Notes: generated by a model not told the origin, from the sequence alone. 6,239 nt of DNA from DASXTB01 sp036505615 (GCA_036505615.1 DASXTB010000417.1:1-6239); one strand, 5' to 3'; counted from the stretch's first letter, positions 1 to 5,849 are shown. Made by a program: numbers and translations.

Positions 1-11
1 TGAAAATCGCA

Positions 12-17
12 TATAAT
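12..17 (+). promoter_or_regulatory. -10-like box upstream of the ThuA-family gene
   Basis: A perfect TATAAT lies 28 bases before the ATG at 46. Transcription would start near 24 and leave a leader of about 22 nt, just enough for the AGGAG ribosome binding site at 35-39. The matching -35 box would lie before the window, so it cannot be checked. The match is to the sigma-70 consensus; whether this organism's housekeeping sigma factor uses it is inferred. Confidence 0.45.
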
Positions 18-45
18 ACGAGTCCTCATCCCATAGGAGTCCGCC

Positions 46-861
46 ATGAAGACGCAAATCTTTTGCCTGCTGTTCCTCGTCTCGTTGACCACAGCCCTTG
101 GTGCCCCTCGGCGCATCCGGGTTTTGCTCTGGTCGGAACAAACAGAGCCGCGAAACATTTATCCCAACGGCATCAGTGGCGCTCTGGCTGACTATCTCGG
201 AAAACTCCCTGAGTTCGATGCAAAGACGGCGAAGCTTGACGATCCCGACGCGGGCGTCAGCGACGCGGCGCTTTCCCAGACCGATGTGCTGATTTGGTTC
301 GGCCATAGAAAGCACGGCCAGGTCCCCGACGAGGCAGTGGACCGAATCGTCAAGCATGTGCGCGAGGATGGCATGGGATTTATCGCGCTGCATTCGTCTC
401 ACTACTCAAAAACGCTGAAAAAACTGCTGAACGCCACTGGCGCCTGGAGTTCCTACGTCAATCATGGGAAACCGGAACAGATGTGGGTGGTGCTTCCCGA
501 CCACCCGATTGCCAAGGGTTTGAAAGACTTCACCATTCCTCAAACCGAAATTTACACTGAGCCCTTCGAAGTACCGGAGCCGGAAGCAGTCATTGTTGAA
601 GGAACCTGGGAATCGGGGCACCGCAACCGAGAGGTCCTGGTCTGGACGGTGGGTAAGGGGCGAGTGGTTTACATCCGGCCCGGCCATGAAGAGTATCCGA
701 TCTACTTCCAGCCGGAGATGCAAAAGCTGGTCGCCAACGCAGTGGAATGGGCGGCTGGACGCACCGGCGCGCCAAACAATCTAAAGCGACGCGAAGCGGG
801 TCCGCCCGCCACTGCCTTTGGCCCCTACAGGCGGAACTCGCAGCCGCAACCGCCAAGATGA
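46..861 (+). CDS. ThuA-family (trehalose utilization) protein with signal peptide
   Basis: This 271-residue protein belongs to the ThuA family, which has a class I glutamine-amidotransferase-like fold and is linked in rhizobia to trehalose and related disaccharide catabolism through 3-keto sugars. Residues 1-20 (MKTQIFCLLFLVSLTTALGA) form a hydrophobic signal peptide, so the product probably acts outside the cytoplasm, whereas the close Firmicutes-type ThuA proteins I know of are cytosolic. Family landmarks are VLLWSE (26-31), VLIWFGH (81-87), GFIALHSSHYSK (111-122), DHPIAKGL (152-159), EIYTEPF (168-174), the block GKGRVVYIRPGHEEYP (203-218) and NAVEWA (231-236). The tail from about 240 is Pro/Arg-rich and looks disordered. 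The start is supported by AGGAG at 35-39, 6 bases before the ATG. The gene faces DUF488 across a 108-base spacer that holds nothing recognisable. Family assignment is firm; the substrate is not known. Confidence 0.88.
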   Translation: MKTQIFCLLFLVSLTTALGAPRRIRVLLWSEQTEPRNIYPNGISGALADYLGKLPEFDAKTAKLDDPDAGVSDAALSQTDVLIWFGHRKHGQVPDEAVDRIVKHVREDGMGFIALHSSHYSKTLKKLLNATGAWSSYVNHGKPEQMWVVLPDHPIAKGLKDFTIPQTEIYTEPFEVPEPEAVIVEGTWESGHRNREVLVWTVGKGRVVYIRPGHEEYPIYFQPEMQKLVANAVEWAAGRTGAPNNLKRREAGPPATAFGPYRRNSQPQPPR

Positions 862-969
862 AGTGATCAAGAACGTGCCGCCGAAAAGTCGGCCGGGCGG
901 GTGCGAGTCACGCCGGACATCCGCACCACGCGCGATCCGGATTGACTCAATGTTTTCACAGCTTCCTGA

Positions 970-1545
970 CTATTGGAAGAGAGCTTCTTCACCGGGATAC
1001 TCAAGCCGCTCTCCTTCAACGCGCGCGAAGGGTGTCAAATGGTGTTCCTGAGTTTTCCCTGATCCGATGATATGCGTCACCCGCAGCTTCTTCAATCCTA
1101 CTAAAGCATCTGCAATGAGCTGCCGGTGGCAGCGCCAGGGAGTCGCCTCAGCGCACATAATTGCGGTGGGCCCACTGGAGGCAATTCGTAAGAGTTCTTC
1201 CAGCCCGGCGTGAAATTCAGCCGTCTCCATGTAGTCGGCGTAGCCGCGGAATCCTTCGTTCTTCCAGCCATCATTGGCCGAGCTTGATTTCCTCGGTTTC
1301 CGAAAGCCGCCCAAAGATTTCAGATGATGATAGCTAATCCCCTCGGTAGACAAACTCGATGAAAGCTTCTCCTGATTGTATTGCGGGTATTTTCGCGATC
1401 CTGGAAAAGAACGAACATCCACCAAATTCACGATGCTGTGACTCCGGAGCAACGCGAAGAAGGCTTCCGCAGGGCGCGTGGAGTGTCCAATGGTGAAGAC
1501 TTCCTTGATCGCGGATTGCGGATTTGGGATTGCGGATTGAGACAT
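970..1545 (-). CDS. DUF488 family protein
   Basis: The 191-residue product is a cytoplasmic protein of the DUF488 family, whose biochemical role is unknown to me. The motifs occur in family order: TIGHSTR (18-24), DVRSFPGSRKYPQYN (43-57), LGG (78-80), FRGYADYM (99-106) and the Cys/His block MCAEATPWRCHRQLIAD (130-146), in which C131, C139 and H140 are candidate functional residues. The length is normal for the family. The start is odd. Family members usually begin only a few residues before TIGHS, whereas here residues 3-12 (QSAIPNPQSA) are a translation of the heptamer repeat at 1510-1537. The ATG at 1543-1545 has no Shine-Dalgarno, because the bases just upstream on the minus strand are also repeat. 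No other ATG, GTG or TTG lies in frame between it and TIGHS. The cupin gene is on the same strand, about 200 bases upstream, separated by the repeat element. Confidence 0.85.
   Translation of the reverse strand: MSQSAIPNPQSAIKEVFTIGHSTRPAEAFFALLRSHSIVNLVDVRSFPGSRKYPQYNQEKLSSSLSTEGISYHHLKSLGGFRKPRKSSSANDGWKNEGFRGYADYMETAEFHAGLEELLRIASSGPTAIMCAEATPWRCHRQLIADALVGLKKLRVTHIIGSGKTQEHHLTPFARVEGERLEYPGEEALFQ
1510..1537 (-). repeat. heptamer array, four units, inside the DUF488 N-terminus
   Basis: Four contiguous 7-bp units on the plus strand: CGCGGAT, TGCGGAT, TTGGGAT, TGCGGAT. On the minus strand the units read ATCCGCA or close variants, the same unit family as the array at 1685-1741. Translated in the DUF488 frame they give residues 3-12. 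Confidence 0.8.
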
Positions 1546-1566
1546 AGTCAGTTGTCAGTTGTCAGT
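1546..1566. repeat. heptamer array, AGTTGTC type (inverted arm)
   Basis: Three 7-bp periods on the plus strand. The reverse complement matches the start and end of the array at 1648-1682, which has two more units, so the two can pair. It lies immediately upstream of the DUF488 ATG, where a ribosome binding site would be expected. Confidence 0.8.
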
Positions 1567-1647
1567 GGTCCGTTGTTTATCGTCAGCGATAGCTGGCAGC
1601 TGTTGATGGCCCTATCAGCCTGGAGTTCGGATATTCAATCGACGACG

Positions 1648-1682
1648 ACTGACAACTGGCAACTGGCAACTGGCAACTGACT
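1648..1682. repeat. heptamer array, five units, ACTGGCA type
   Basis: Five contiguous heptamers: ACTGACA first, then ACTGGCA three times without change, then ACTGACT. The three identical units are the least diverged in the window and suggest recent expansion or gene conversion. The array is the inverted partner of 1546-1566. Confidence 0.85.
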
Positions 1683-1684
1683 AT

Positions 1685-1741
1685 ATCCGAAATTCGCAAT
1701 CCGAAATCTGCAATTCGAAATTCCGCAGTCCGCATTCCGCA
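1685..1741. repeat. heptamer array, eight units, ATCCGAA/ATCCGCA type
   Basis: Four units of 14-15 bp, each made of two heptamers. The first are ATCCGAAATTCGCA and ATCCGAAATCTGCA; later units have drifted and one has gained a base. It is the inverted counterpart of 1510-1537 and stops six bases before the complement of the cupin stop codon at 1748-1750. Confidence 0.8.
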
Positions 1742-1747
1742 CTAGAC

Positions 1748-2188
1748 TTACTTTTTCATTCCCGGTGAAATCCACTTGACCACGAAGTAAGTTGCCGGCT
1801 GGTCGCTTACGTTGCGGATCCCGTGCATTTCGTTTGATGCCTGGAAGATCACCGATCCGGGCCCTGCCGTCCGAACCTCTCCATTAAGTGTAGATTCGAC
1901 TGTTCCTTCCTTCACGAGAATCAGCTCTTCATCGGAATGCTTGTGAGGCGGATGCGGCGCCTTTCCCGGATTAAGTGTGGTTACGTGAAGCTCCAGCTCA
2001 TCCAGCGTCGCGGTCGGCGCCTGGAAAAAGCGGCGTGTGGCGCCATGTTGCTTGGATTCGACCTGGATCGAGTTCCAGTCAAACACCTTTGAGTGCATAA
2101 TCGGGGTCTCGGCGCGGGTGAGGGCGACGACGCCCAATGTCCCGCACGCTGCAATAAATGCCACCATTAAATCTCTACCGGTAAACAT
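1748..2188 (-). CDS. Small cupin-domain protein with N-terminal signal or anchor
   Basis: A single-domain cupin of 146 residues. Residues 7-24 form a hydrophobic segment that could be a signal peptide (possible cleavage after TRA, near residue 26) or a membrane anchor, so the domain should face the periplasm. The beta-barrel carries cupin motif 1 with H79, H82, H84 and E87/E88 followed by G95, and cupin motif 2 from PGS (110-112) to H122 and N126. These residues are the usual divalent-metal ligands, so metal binding is likely. The reaction cannot be told; small cupins of this kind serve as dioxygenases, isomerases or ligand sensors. The start is well supported: the minus strand carries AGGAGGT (complement of 2194-2200) five bases before the ATG, the best ribosome binding site in the window. 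The gene reads toward DUF488 but the 202-base repeat spacer makes a tight operon doubtful. Confidence 0.88.
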   Translation of the reverse strand: MFTGRDLMVAFIAACGTLGVVALTRAETPIMHSKVFDWNSIQVESKQHGATRRFFQAPTATLDELELHVTTLNPGKAPHPPHKHSDEELILVKEGTVESTLNGEVRTAGPGSVIFQASNEMHGIRNVSDQPATYFVVKWISPGMKK

Positions 2189-2337
2189 AAATTACCTCCT
2201 CAGAAGCTTAATTGTTCTTGAATAGTCAAATCGTAATAGCACAGTGCCAAGGAGAACCGCGAGGCAAGGGAGTTCTTGAATGTCGCGCCTTCAGCGCTCG
2301 TTTTTTTACGTTCCACGATTTCCCGCCCTAACCCCGG

Positions 2338-2352
2338 ATTATTCACGAATTT
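2338..2352 (-). repeat. 15-base motif repeated in inverted orientation at 6220-6234
   Basis: The bases ATTATTCACGAATTT match the reverse complement of 6220-6234 at 14 of 15 positions. The two copies are about 3.9 kb apart, both in non-coding DNA next to other repeats. The length is short but a chance match of this quality within 6 kb is unlikely. Confidence 0.5.
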
Positions 2353-2409
2353 TTCGTATGACGAGCGTTACCTTTGGGATTGAGGCATCCATGACTGCCT
2401 AATCTGATG

Positions 2410-2514
2410 GGACCGCTTGCGCGGTCCGGGCGATATAGGGGATCGTTGACCGGGGGTGCCTGGCGCTTCGCGCTTCGGCACCCCCGGCTACTGCTATTGG
2501 TCCGCTTCGCGGAC
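2410..2514. repeat. cluster of three REP-like GC-rich hairpins
   Basis: Three perfect inverted repeats lie in 105 bases. 2410-2427: GGACCGC and GCGGTCC around a TTGC loop. 2450-2487: an 11-bp stem CCGGGGGTGCC with its complement around a 16-base loop that holds its own small GCG/CGC hairpin. 2500-2514: GTCCGC and GCGGAC around TTC. All three share a core close to CGCTTCGCG at the loop. This resembles REP-type repeats that occur in many copies in some bacterial genomes. No T-run follows any stem, so they are not ordinary intrinsic terminators. No RAYT transposase gene is in the window. Confidence 0.7.
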
Positions 2515-2563
2515 GCCCTGGTTTGCAGCGCACCGCAGCATGAGAAAATGTATAAACTCTAGG

Positions 2564-2583
2564 CCCAGCAGTTTACTGCTGGG
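2564..2583. repeat. perfect 8-bp hairpin
   Basis: CCCAGCAG and CTGCTGGG flank a TTTA loop, a perfect 20-base hairpin with no mismatch. It is about 130 bases upstream of the esterase -10-like box, outside the expected core promoter. It is followed by GAATCGG rather than T residues, so termination is unlikely. It could be a dispersed repeat, a protein-binding site or a remnant of a small RNA; the sequence does not decide. Confidence 0.6.
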
Positions 2584-2713
2584 AATCGGAGGCCACCACA
2601 CTCTCTTTGGATATTGATTATTCATAAACCATAAATCTTGGCGGGAAAGAGCGCTTCAGTTCCATTCACTGGCCACTTTCGTTTTTCAGAGATCTTACGA
2701 AGCGACAGCCATC

Positions 2714-2719
2714 TATAAT
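2714..2719 (+). promoter_or_regulatory. -10-like box of the esterase gene
   Basis: A perfect TATAAT lies 47 bases before the ATG at 2767. No good TTGACA-like hexamer is found 16-18 bases upstream, so it may depend on an activator or a different -35 sequence. Transcription would begin near 2726, which places the heptamer array at 2738-2758 inside the 5' untranslated leader. Confidence 0.4.
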
Positions 2720-2737
2720 AGACTGGAATACACTGGG

Positions 2738-2758
2738 ACTGCCAATTGGTAACTGGGA
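2738..2758 (+). repeat. short heptamer array in the esterase leader
   Basis: Three contiguous 7-bp units, ACTGCCA, ATTGGTA and ACTGGGA, are diverged versions of the ACTGGCA unit at 1648-1682. The last unit supplies GGGA at 2755-2758, eight bases before the esterase ATG. This is the only purine-rich stretch there that resembles a Shine-Dalgarno. Confidence 0.55.
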
Positions 2759-2766
2759 ACACGCCT

Positions 2767-4515
2767 ATGAAACGACTTGCACTTACCTGTCTGCTCCTTG
2801 GAAGCACTATCTTCGCCCAGCAGTACAAAACACTCAACGACCGTTATACGGTTCCGCCCTACTCGACACTGCAGGCCTGGAAGGAGCGGGCCGCGTATTT
2901 ACGTGAACACATTGTGGCCGCGACCGGATTGCTGCCTATGCCGGAAAAATGCCCACTGCGCTCGTCGATATCTGATGAACAAAAGCATAGTGATTACTCG
3001 GTTTTCAAGGTCTATTTTCAAAGCTTGCCCGGTTTTTTCGTAACGGGCAATCTATACAAACCCTCAGGCCGCGGTCCATTTCCTGCCATCCTGTCTCCTC
3101 ACGGCCACTGGGCCTACGGCCGCCTGGAGAACACCGAGTTGGCTTCGGTTCCCGGCCGAGCGATCAACCTGGCTCGCCAAGGTTTTGTGGTCTTCACCTA
3201 TGACATGATTGGGTACAACGACAGCCGGCAGTTGACCCACAAGTTTGGCGGAAAGCGCGAAGAGCTCTGGGGGCTAAGCCTGAGCGGGTTGCAGCTCTGG
3301 AACAGTATCCGCTCAGTGGATTTCCTGCAGTCGCTCGCGGAAGTCGATCCCAACCGGATCGGCTGCACCGGGGCTTCCGGCGGTGGAACGCAGACATTCC
3401 TGCTGGCTGCCGTCGATGATCGCATCAAGGTCGCGGCTCCTGTAAATATGATCTCGCTCCACATGCAGGGAGGCTGCCTCTGTGAAAACCCGCCCGCGCT
3501 GCGTATCGACGCGAATAATGTCGAGTTGGCTGCATGCATCGCTCCCAGGCCGCTGCTGATGGTATCGGCCACCGGTGACTGGACCAACGAGACCATGAAA
3601 TTGGAGTATCCGGAGATGCGAAAAATTTATTCCCTCTTCGGCGCCGAAGACCACGTGCATGCCGTACAAATGCGGGCCGAGCATAACTACAACCGGGAAA
3701 GCCGCGAGGCGATGTACGCCTGGATGGCGCGCTGGCTAAAGGGAGCGCCTCCCGATGTCAAGGTTCCTGAAAAGGGATTTCATCCCGAGATGTTGCCGGA
3801 CCTGCTTGTCTTTTTTGGCCGCTCCCTGCCTCCGGATGCCATGACGGCCGAACAGTTGACGGAAACCTGGATCGCCGCCGCGAAAGAACAGTGGAAGCGC
3901 GCCGATAAAGAAGCGATTCGCCAATCCTTTCTGCAGGTCCTGGCCGTGCCTCCGGCAACTCTCAATTCTGTGCCCTCTCAACTCCGACTCGCAAATTCTA
4001 GACCTGTGGTCCTGCTGGCCAGCGAAAACCCGAATGCCGGGCTGCAGCAGTCGTTGCAAAGAGCCGGCTTTTCCGTCCGGGTCGTGGCATTCACCGCCTT
4101 TGATTCAGAGGCGGCTTCCAAGATTTCGAACTTTGAAACTTACAATAGAACAGCAGCCAGCCAGCGCGTCTACGATATTGTGCAGGCGCTATCCGATGCG
4201 AGACGGTCTTCCTCAACTCCCCTGGTTGTTGTCGCCGACGGAGACGCAGCCTTGGCGGCTCTTCTGGCGCAGGCGATCGTGCCGGTTAAGAAAACAATTC
4301 TGGATGTCGCTCAGTTTGACAACGGCAGTGACGCCGCTTTCCTGGAGCATTTGTACATCCCAGGGATCCGTCGCGCCGGAGATCTTCAAACGGCCGTATC
4401 TCTGTCCAAATCTGAGATCGTGATTCACAATGCGGGTGAACGGTTCCAGATCGACGGCGCTCGAGTGGAGCGCAGAAAATTAAGTGAGGAAGAGATTCTG
4501 AGTTTAATACGGTAA
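2767..4515 (+). CDS. Secreted alpha/beta-hydrolase, acetylxylan-esterase-like, two-domain
   Basis: The 582-residue product starts with a signal peptide (MKRLALTCLLLGSTIFA, likely cut after A17), so it should work in the periplasm or outside the cell. Residues from about 60 to 330 are an alpha/beta-hydrolase domain of the dienelactone hydrolase/acetylxylan esterase type. It has an oxyanion-region HGHW (112-115), the nucleophile elbow GASGG with S204, an acid at D271 in ATGDWTNE, and H306 in EHNYNRES; together they make a plausible Ser-Asp-His triad. Residues from about 405 to 582 look like a second, degenerate hydrolase domain, with YNRT (459-462), ADGDA (490-494) where a nucleophile elbow would be, and HNAGERF (554-560). 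Ester removal from plant or microbial polysaccharide is the likely role, by family; the true substrate is unknown. I chose the ATG at 2767 over the in-frame TTG at 2746, because TTG lies in a repeat and would spoil the signal peptide. The Shine-Dalgarno is weak (GGGA). Confidence 0.85.
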   Translation: MKRLALTCLLLGSTIFAQQYKTLNDRYTVPPYSTLQAWKERAAYLREHIVAATGLLPMPEKCPLRSSISDEQKHSDYSVFKVYFQSLPGFFVTGNLYKPSGRGPFPAILSPHGHWAYGRLENTELASVPGRAINLARQGFVVFTYDMIGYNDSRQLTHKFGGKREELWGLSLSGLQLWNSIRSVDFLQSLAEVDPNRIGCTGASGGGTQTFLLAAVDDRIKVAAPVNMISLHMQGGCLCENPPALRIDANNVELAACIAPRPLLMVSATGDWTNETMKLEYPEMRKIYSLFGAEDHVHAVQMRAEHNYNRESREAMYAWMARWLKGAPPDVKVPEKGFHPEMLPDLLVFFGRSLPPDAMTAEQLTETWIAAAKEQWKRADKEAIRQSFLQVLAVPPATLNSVPSQLRLANSRPVVLLASENPNAGLQQSLQRAGFSVRVVAFTAFDSEAASKISNFETYNRTAASQRVYDIVQALSDARRSSSTPLVVVADGDAALAALLAQAIVPVKKTILDVAQFDNGSDAAFLEHLYIPGIRRAGDLQTAVSLSKSEIVIHNAGERFQIDGARVERRKLSEEEILSLIR

Positions 4516-4554
4516 GAGCCAAAGCATGGAGTAGCGCCTTGGCGGCCGGTGCTC

Positions 4555-4596
4555 AGTTTCGAGTTGCCAGTTGCGGGTTCTAGGTTCCCTAGGTGA
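4555..4596. repeat. heptamer array in the convergent esterase/MFS spacer
   Basis: Six 7-bp periods that drift along the array, beginning AGTTTCG, AGTTGCC, AGTTGCG and then shifting to GGTTCTA, GGTTCCC and TAGGTGA. The first units resemble the complement of the ACTGGCA family, while AGTTTCG is identical to a unit at 5233-5239 inside the transporter gene. The array occupies over a third of the 113-base spacer between the two stop codons. It contains only a tiny CTAGG/CCTAG hairpin and no intrinsic terminator. Confidence 0.65.
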
Positions 4597-4628
4597 ACAC
4601 GAAGTTCACAAAATTGGTCAACTCTTAA

Positions 4629-5849
4629 TCATCCCGATAAATCCCGACTGGGCAACAGCGCCACCGCCACAGCCCCAACGGCCGCCATCCCAATCAGAAT
4701 CAGGAAAGCCGCAGAATAGCTGTGGGTGGAGTCGTAAATCCGCCCTACCAGCATCGGCGAGAGCGCCTCGGCGACGCCGTCCGCGGTCAGAAGTACTCCC
4801 ATCAGACGTCCCAGCACACGTACTCCGAACAGTTCGGCAGCCATCAGCGGGATGATCATGTAATCTCCGCCGAGACCGATCCCAAAGATCAAGGCAAAGA
4901 AATACATAACATTGGGAGTGGAAGCGAAAAAGAGCAAAGGAATTGAATAAGCGACGATTGAGTAAATGAGCAGCATCACGTGCTTCTTGGGAAAGCGGTC
5001 CGCCATCCAACCCATCAAAAGACGCCCCGCAATACTGGCCGTGAGCACCAGCGACAGGATTCTCGCGATCTCGACCTGAGCGTACCCCTGGTCCAGACTG
5101 AGAAACAATTTCAGGTGCTGATTGGTTCCGCCGATGGCACCAATGGAAGCCATGCTTCCAATCGCAAGCAAGTAAAAGGGAACGCTGGTCAAAATTCCTT
5201 TTACCGGCGTCAAATCACCGGAAACGGTTTCCAGTTTCGGGTCTCGAGTCTCGCGTGGGTCGACCGATGACTGCGGCGACTCCTTGACGAAAAGAGCCAT
5301 GGGAAAAGCAATGGCAATTATGAGAATTCCCAGCGTGATCAGCGCGCCGTGCCAACCCACTCGCCGCGTCAGCCAGAAGGAAAGCAGAGGCACGACGGCG
5401 CCGCCGATTCCTATTCCCAGATAGGCGAAACCCATGGCCTTGCCCCGGGATTTGTCAAACCAGCGCGACAGCAAAACCTGATTGGGAAGCGGCCCTCCAC
5501 ATACATAGCCGAGCGCATTGAAGAGGTAAAAGAAGTAAAACATCCACAAAGCCGACATCACGCCCAACCCGATCAGGGCCAGGCCGGCCATCACAATTCC
5601 CGCCAGCATCAGCCGGCGCGGACCAAAGCGGTCAACCACCCAGCCGGCAACAAATCCGAAGAGGGGACCGACCAGGAGTTTGCTCAAAGCGTTTCCAGAA
5701 GTAACCTGGGTTCGGCTCCATCCAAATTCCTTAACCATAAAATCGTAATAGTACGGAAGTCCGTAGAGCGCCAACCCAACAATGGAAAAGAGGGCAAAGA
5801 ATGAGGTCAGAGCTACTTGAATTTGAGCAGGAGTGAGGCGCTGAGACAT
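4629..5849 (-). CDS. Major facilitator superfamily transporter
   Basis: An inner-membrane transporter of 406 residues from the ATG at 5849, with about 12 hydrophobic segments in two halves of six. The loop between TM2 and TM3 has the MFS motif A (GWVVDRFGPRR, residues 69-79), repeated in weaker form in the second half (GWMADRFPKK, 280-289). The N-terminal half, with LYGLPYYYDF and FGWSRTQV, resembles the oxalate/formate-antiporter and monocarboxylate-transporter group, so an organic anion is a reasonable guess, but the substrate is not established. The central cytoplasmic loop contains the repeat-derived peptide ETRDPKLET (200-208). Two starts compete. The ATG at 5849 leaves a normal short N-terminus but has no Shine-Dalgarno. 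A GTG at 5897 adds 16 basic and polar residues and overlaps the stop of an upstream mini-ORF. I prefer the ATG on family length. Confidence 0.87.
   Translation of the reverse strand: MSQRLTPAQIQVALTSFFALFSIVGLALYGLPYYYDFMVKEFGWSRTQVTSGNALSKLLVGPLFGFVAGWVVDRFGPRRLMLAGIVMAGLALIGLGVMSALWMFYFFYLFNALGYVCGGPLPNQVLLSRWFDKSRGKAMGFAYLGIGIGGAVVPLLSFWLTRRVGWHGALITLGILIIAIAFPMALFVKESPQSSVDPRETRDPKLETVSGDLTPVKGILTSVPFYLLAIGSMASIGAIGGTNQHLKLFLSLDQGYAQVEIARILSLVLTASIAGRLLMGWMADRFPKKHVMLLIYSIVAYSIPLLFFASTPNVMYFFALIFGIGLGGDYMIIPLMAAELFGVRVLGRLMGVLLTADGVAEALSPMLVGRIYDSTHSYSAAFLILIGMAAVGAVAVALLPSRDLSG
5226..5253 (-). repeat. heptamer array inside the transporter's central loop
   Basis: Four contiguous 7-bp units on the plus strand: GGTTTCC, AGTTTCG, GGTCTCG, AGTCTCG. 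Because 28 bases are not a multiple of three, flanking bases must have been gained or lost for the frame to stay open, as it does. On the minus strand it encodes ETRDPKLET in the loop between TM6 and TM7, a site that tolerates insertions in this superfamily. Confidence 0.65.

Larger units (their letters stand above)
1510..1741. repeat. composite inverted element built of heptamer arrays
   Basis: About 230 bases with a symmetric design. The outer left array is made of TGCGGAT-type heptamers (1510-1537) and the inner left array of AGTTGTC-type heptamers (1546-1566). A spacer of about 80 bases follows. The inner right array has ACTGGCA-type heptamers (1648-1682) and the outer right array ATCCGAA/ATCCGCA-type heptamers (1685-1741). 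The right half is the reverse complement of the left half in unit type and order, so the transcript could fold into a long imperfect hairpin. It ends six bases from the cupin stop codon and starts inside the DUF488 reading frame. It encodes no protein of its own. It may be a MITE-like or expanded simple-repeat element; a role as processing site or terminator between cupin and DUF488 is possible but unproven. Confidence 0.8.
2189..2766. other. 578-base divergent non-coding region
   Basis: This stretch lies between the divergent cupin and esterase genes. No credible coding frame was found in it. 2189-2400 holds the cupin leader, with its Shine-Dalgarno at 2194-2200, and otherwise little apart from the 15-base motif at 2338-2352 that recurs at the window end. 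2410-2514 is a cluster of three GC-rich hairpins, 2564-2583 is a perfect hairpin, and 2714-2758 is the putative esterase promoter and a short heptamer array. No convincing cupin promoter could be picked out. Confidence 0.7.

Noticed and set aside
406..856. Minus-strand open frames opposite the ThuA-family gene
   Set aside because: The plus-strand frame carries conserved family motifs throughout, while the antisense products are rich in Arg/Pro/Ser and look like shadows.
880..893. Terminator between the ThuA and DUF488 genes (GCCGA/TCGGC hairpin)
   Set aside because: The stem is only five base pairs with a four-base loop and no T-run follows.
1546..1741. CRISPR array
   Set aside because: The units are 7 bp and contiguous with no unique spacers, and no cas gene is present.
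1748..2188. Cupin and DUF488 as a tight operon
   Set aside because: They share a strand, but the 202-base gap is filled by a hairpin-forming repeat and the downstream gene lacks a ribosome binding site, so co-transcription cannot be claimed.
2284..2307. Intrinsic terminator ending in seven T residues
   Set aside because: The preceding GC-rich part pairs over only about four bases, and no plus-strand gene lies upstream for it to end, since the cupin gene runs the other way.
2746..2766. TTG at 2746 as the esterase start
   Set aside because: It lies within a heptamer unit and would add seven polar residues before the signal peptide, which begins naturally at the ATG at 2767.
3198..3684. Long minus-strand open frames inside the esterase gene
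   Set aside because: They are antisense shadows of a clearly coding frame with catalytic motifs; they show no domain, start signal or plausible composition.
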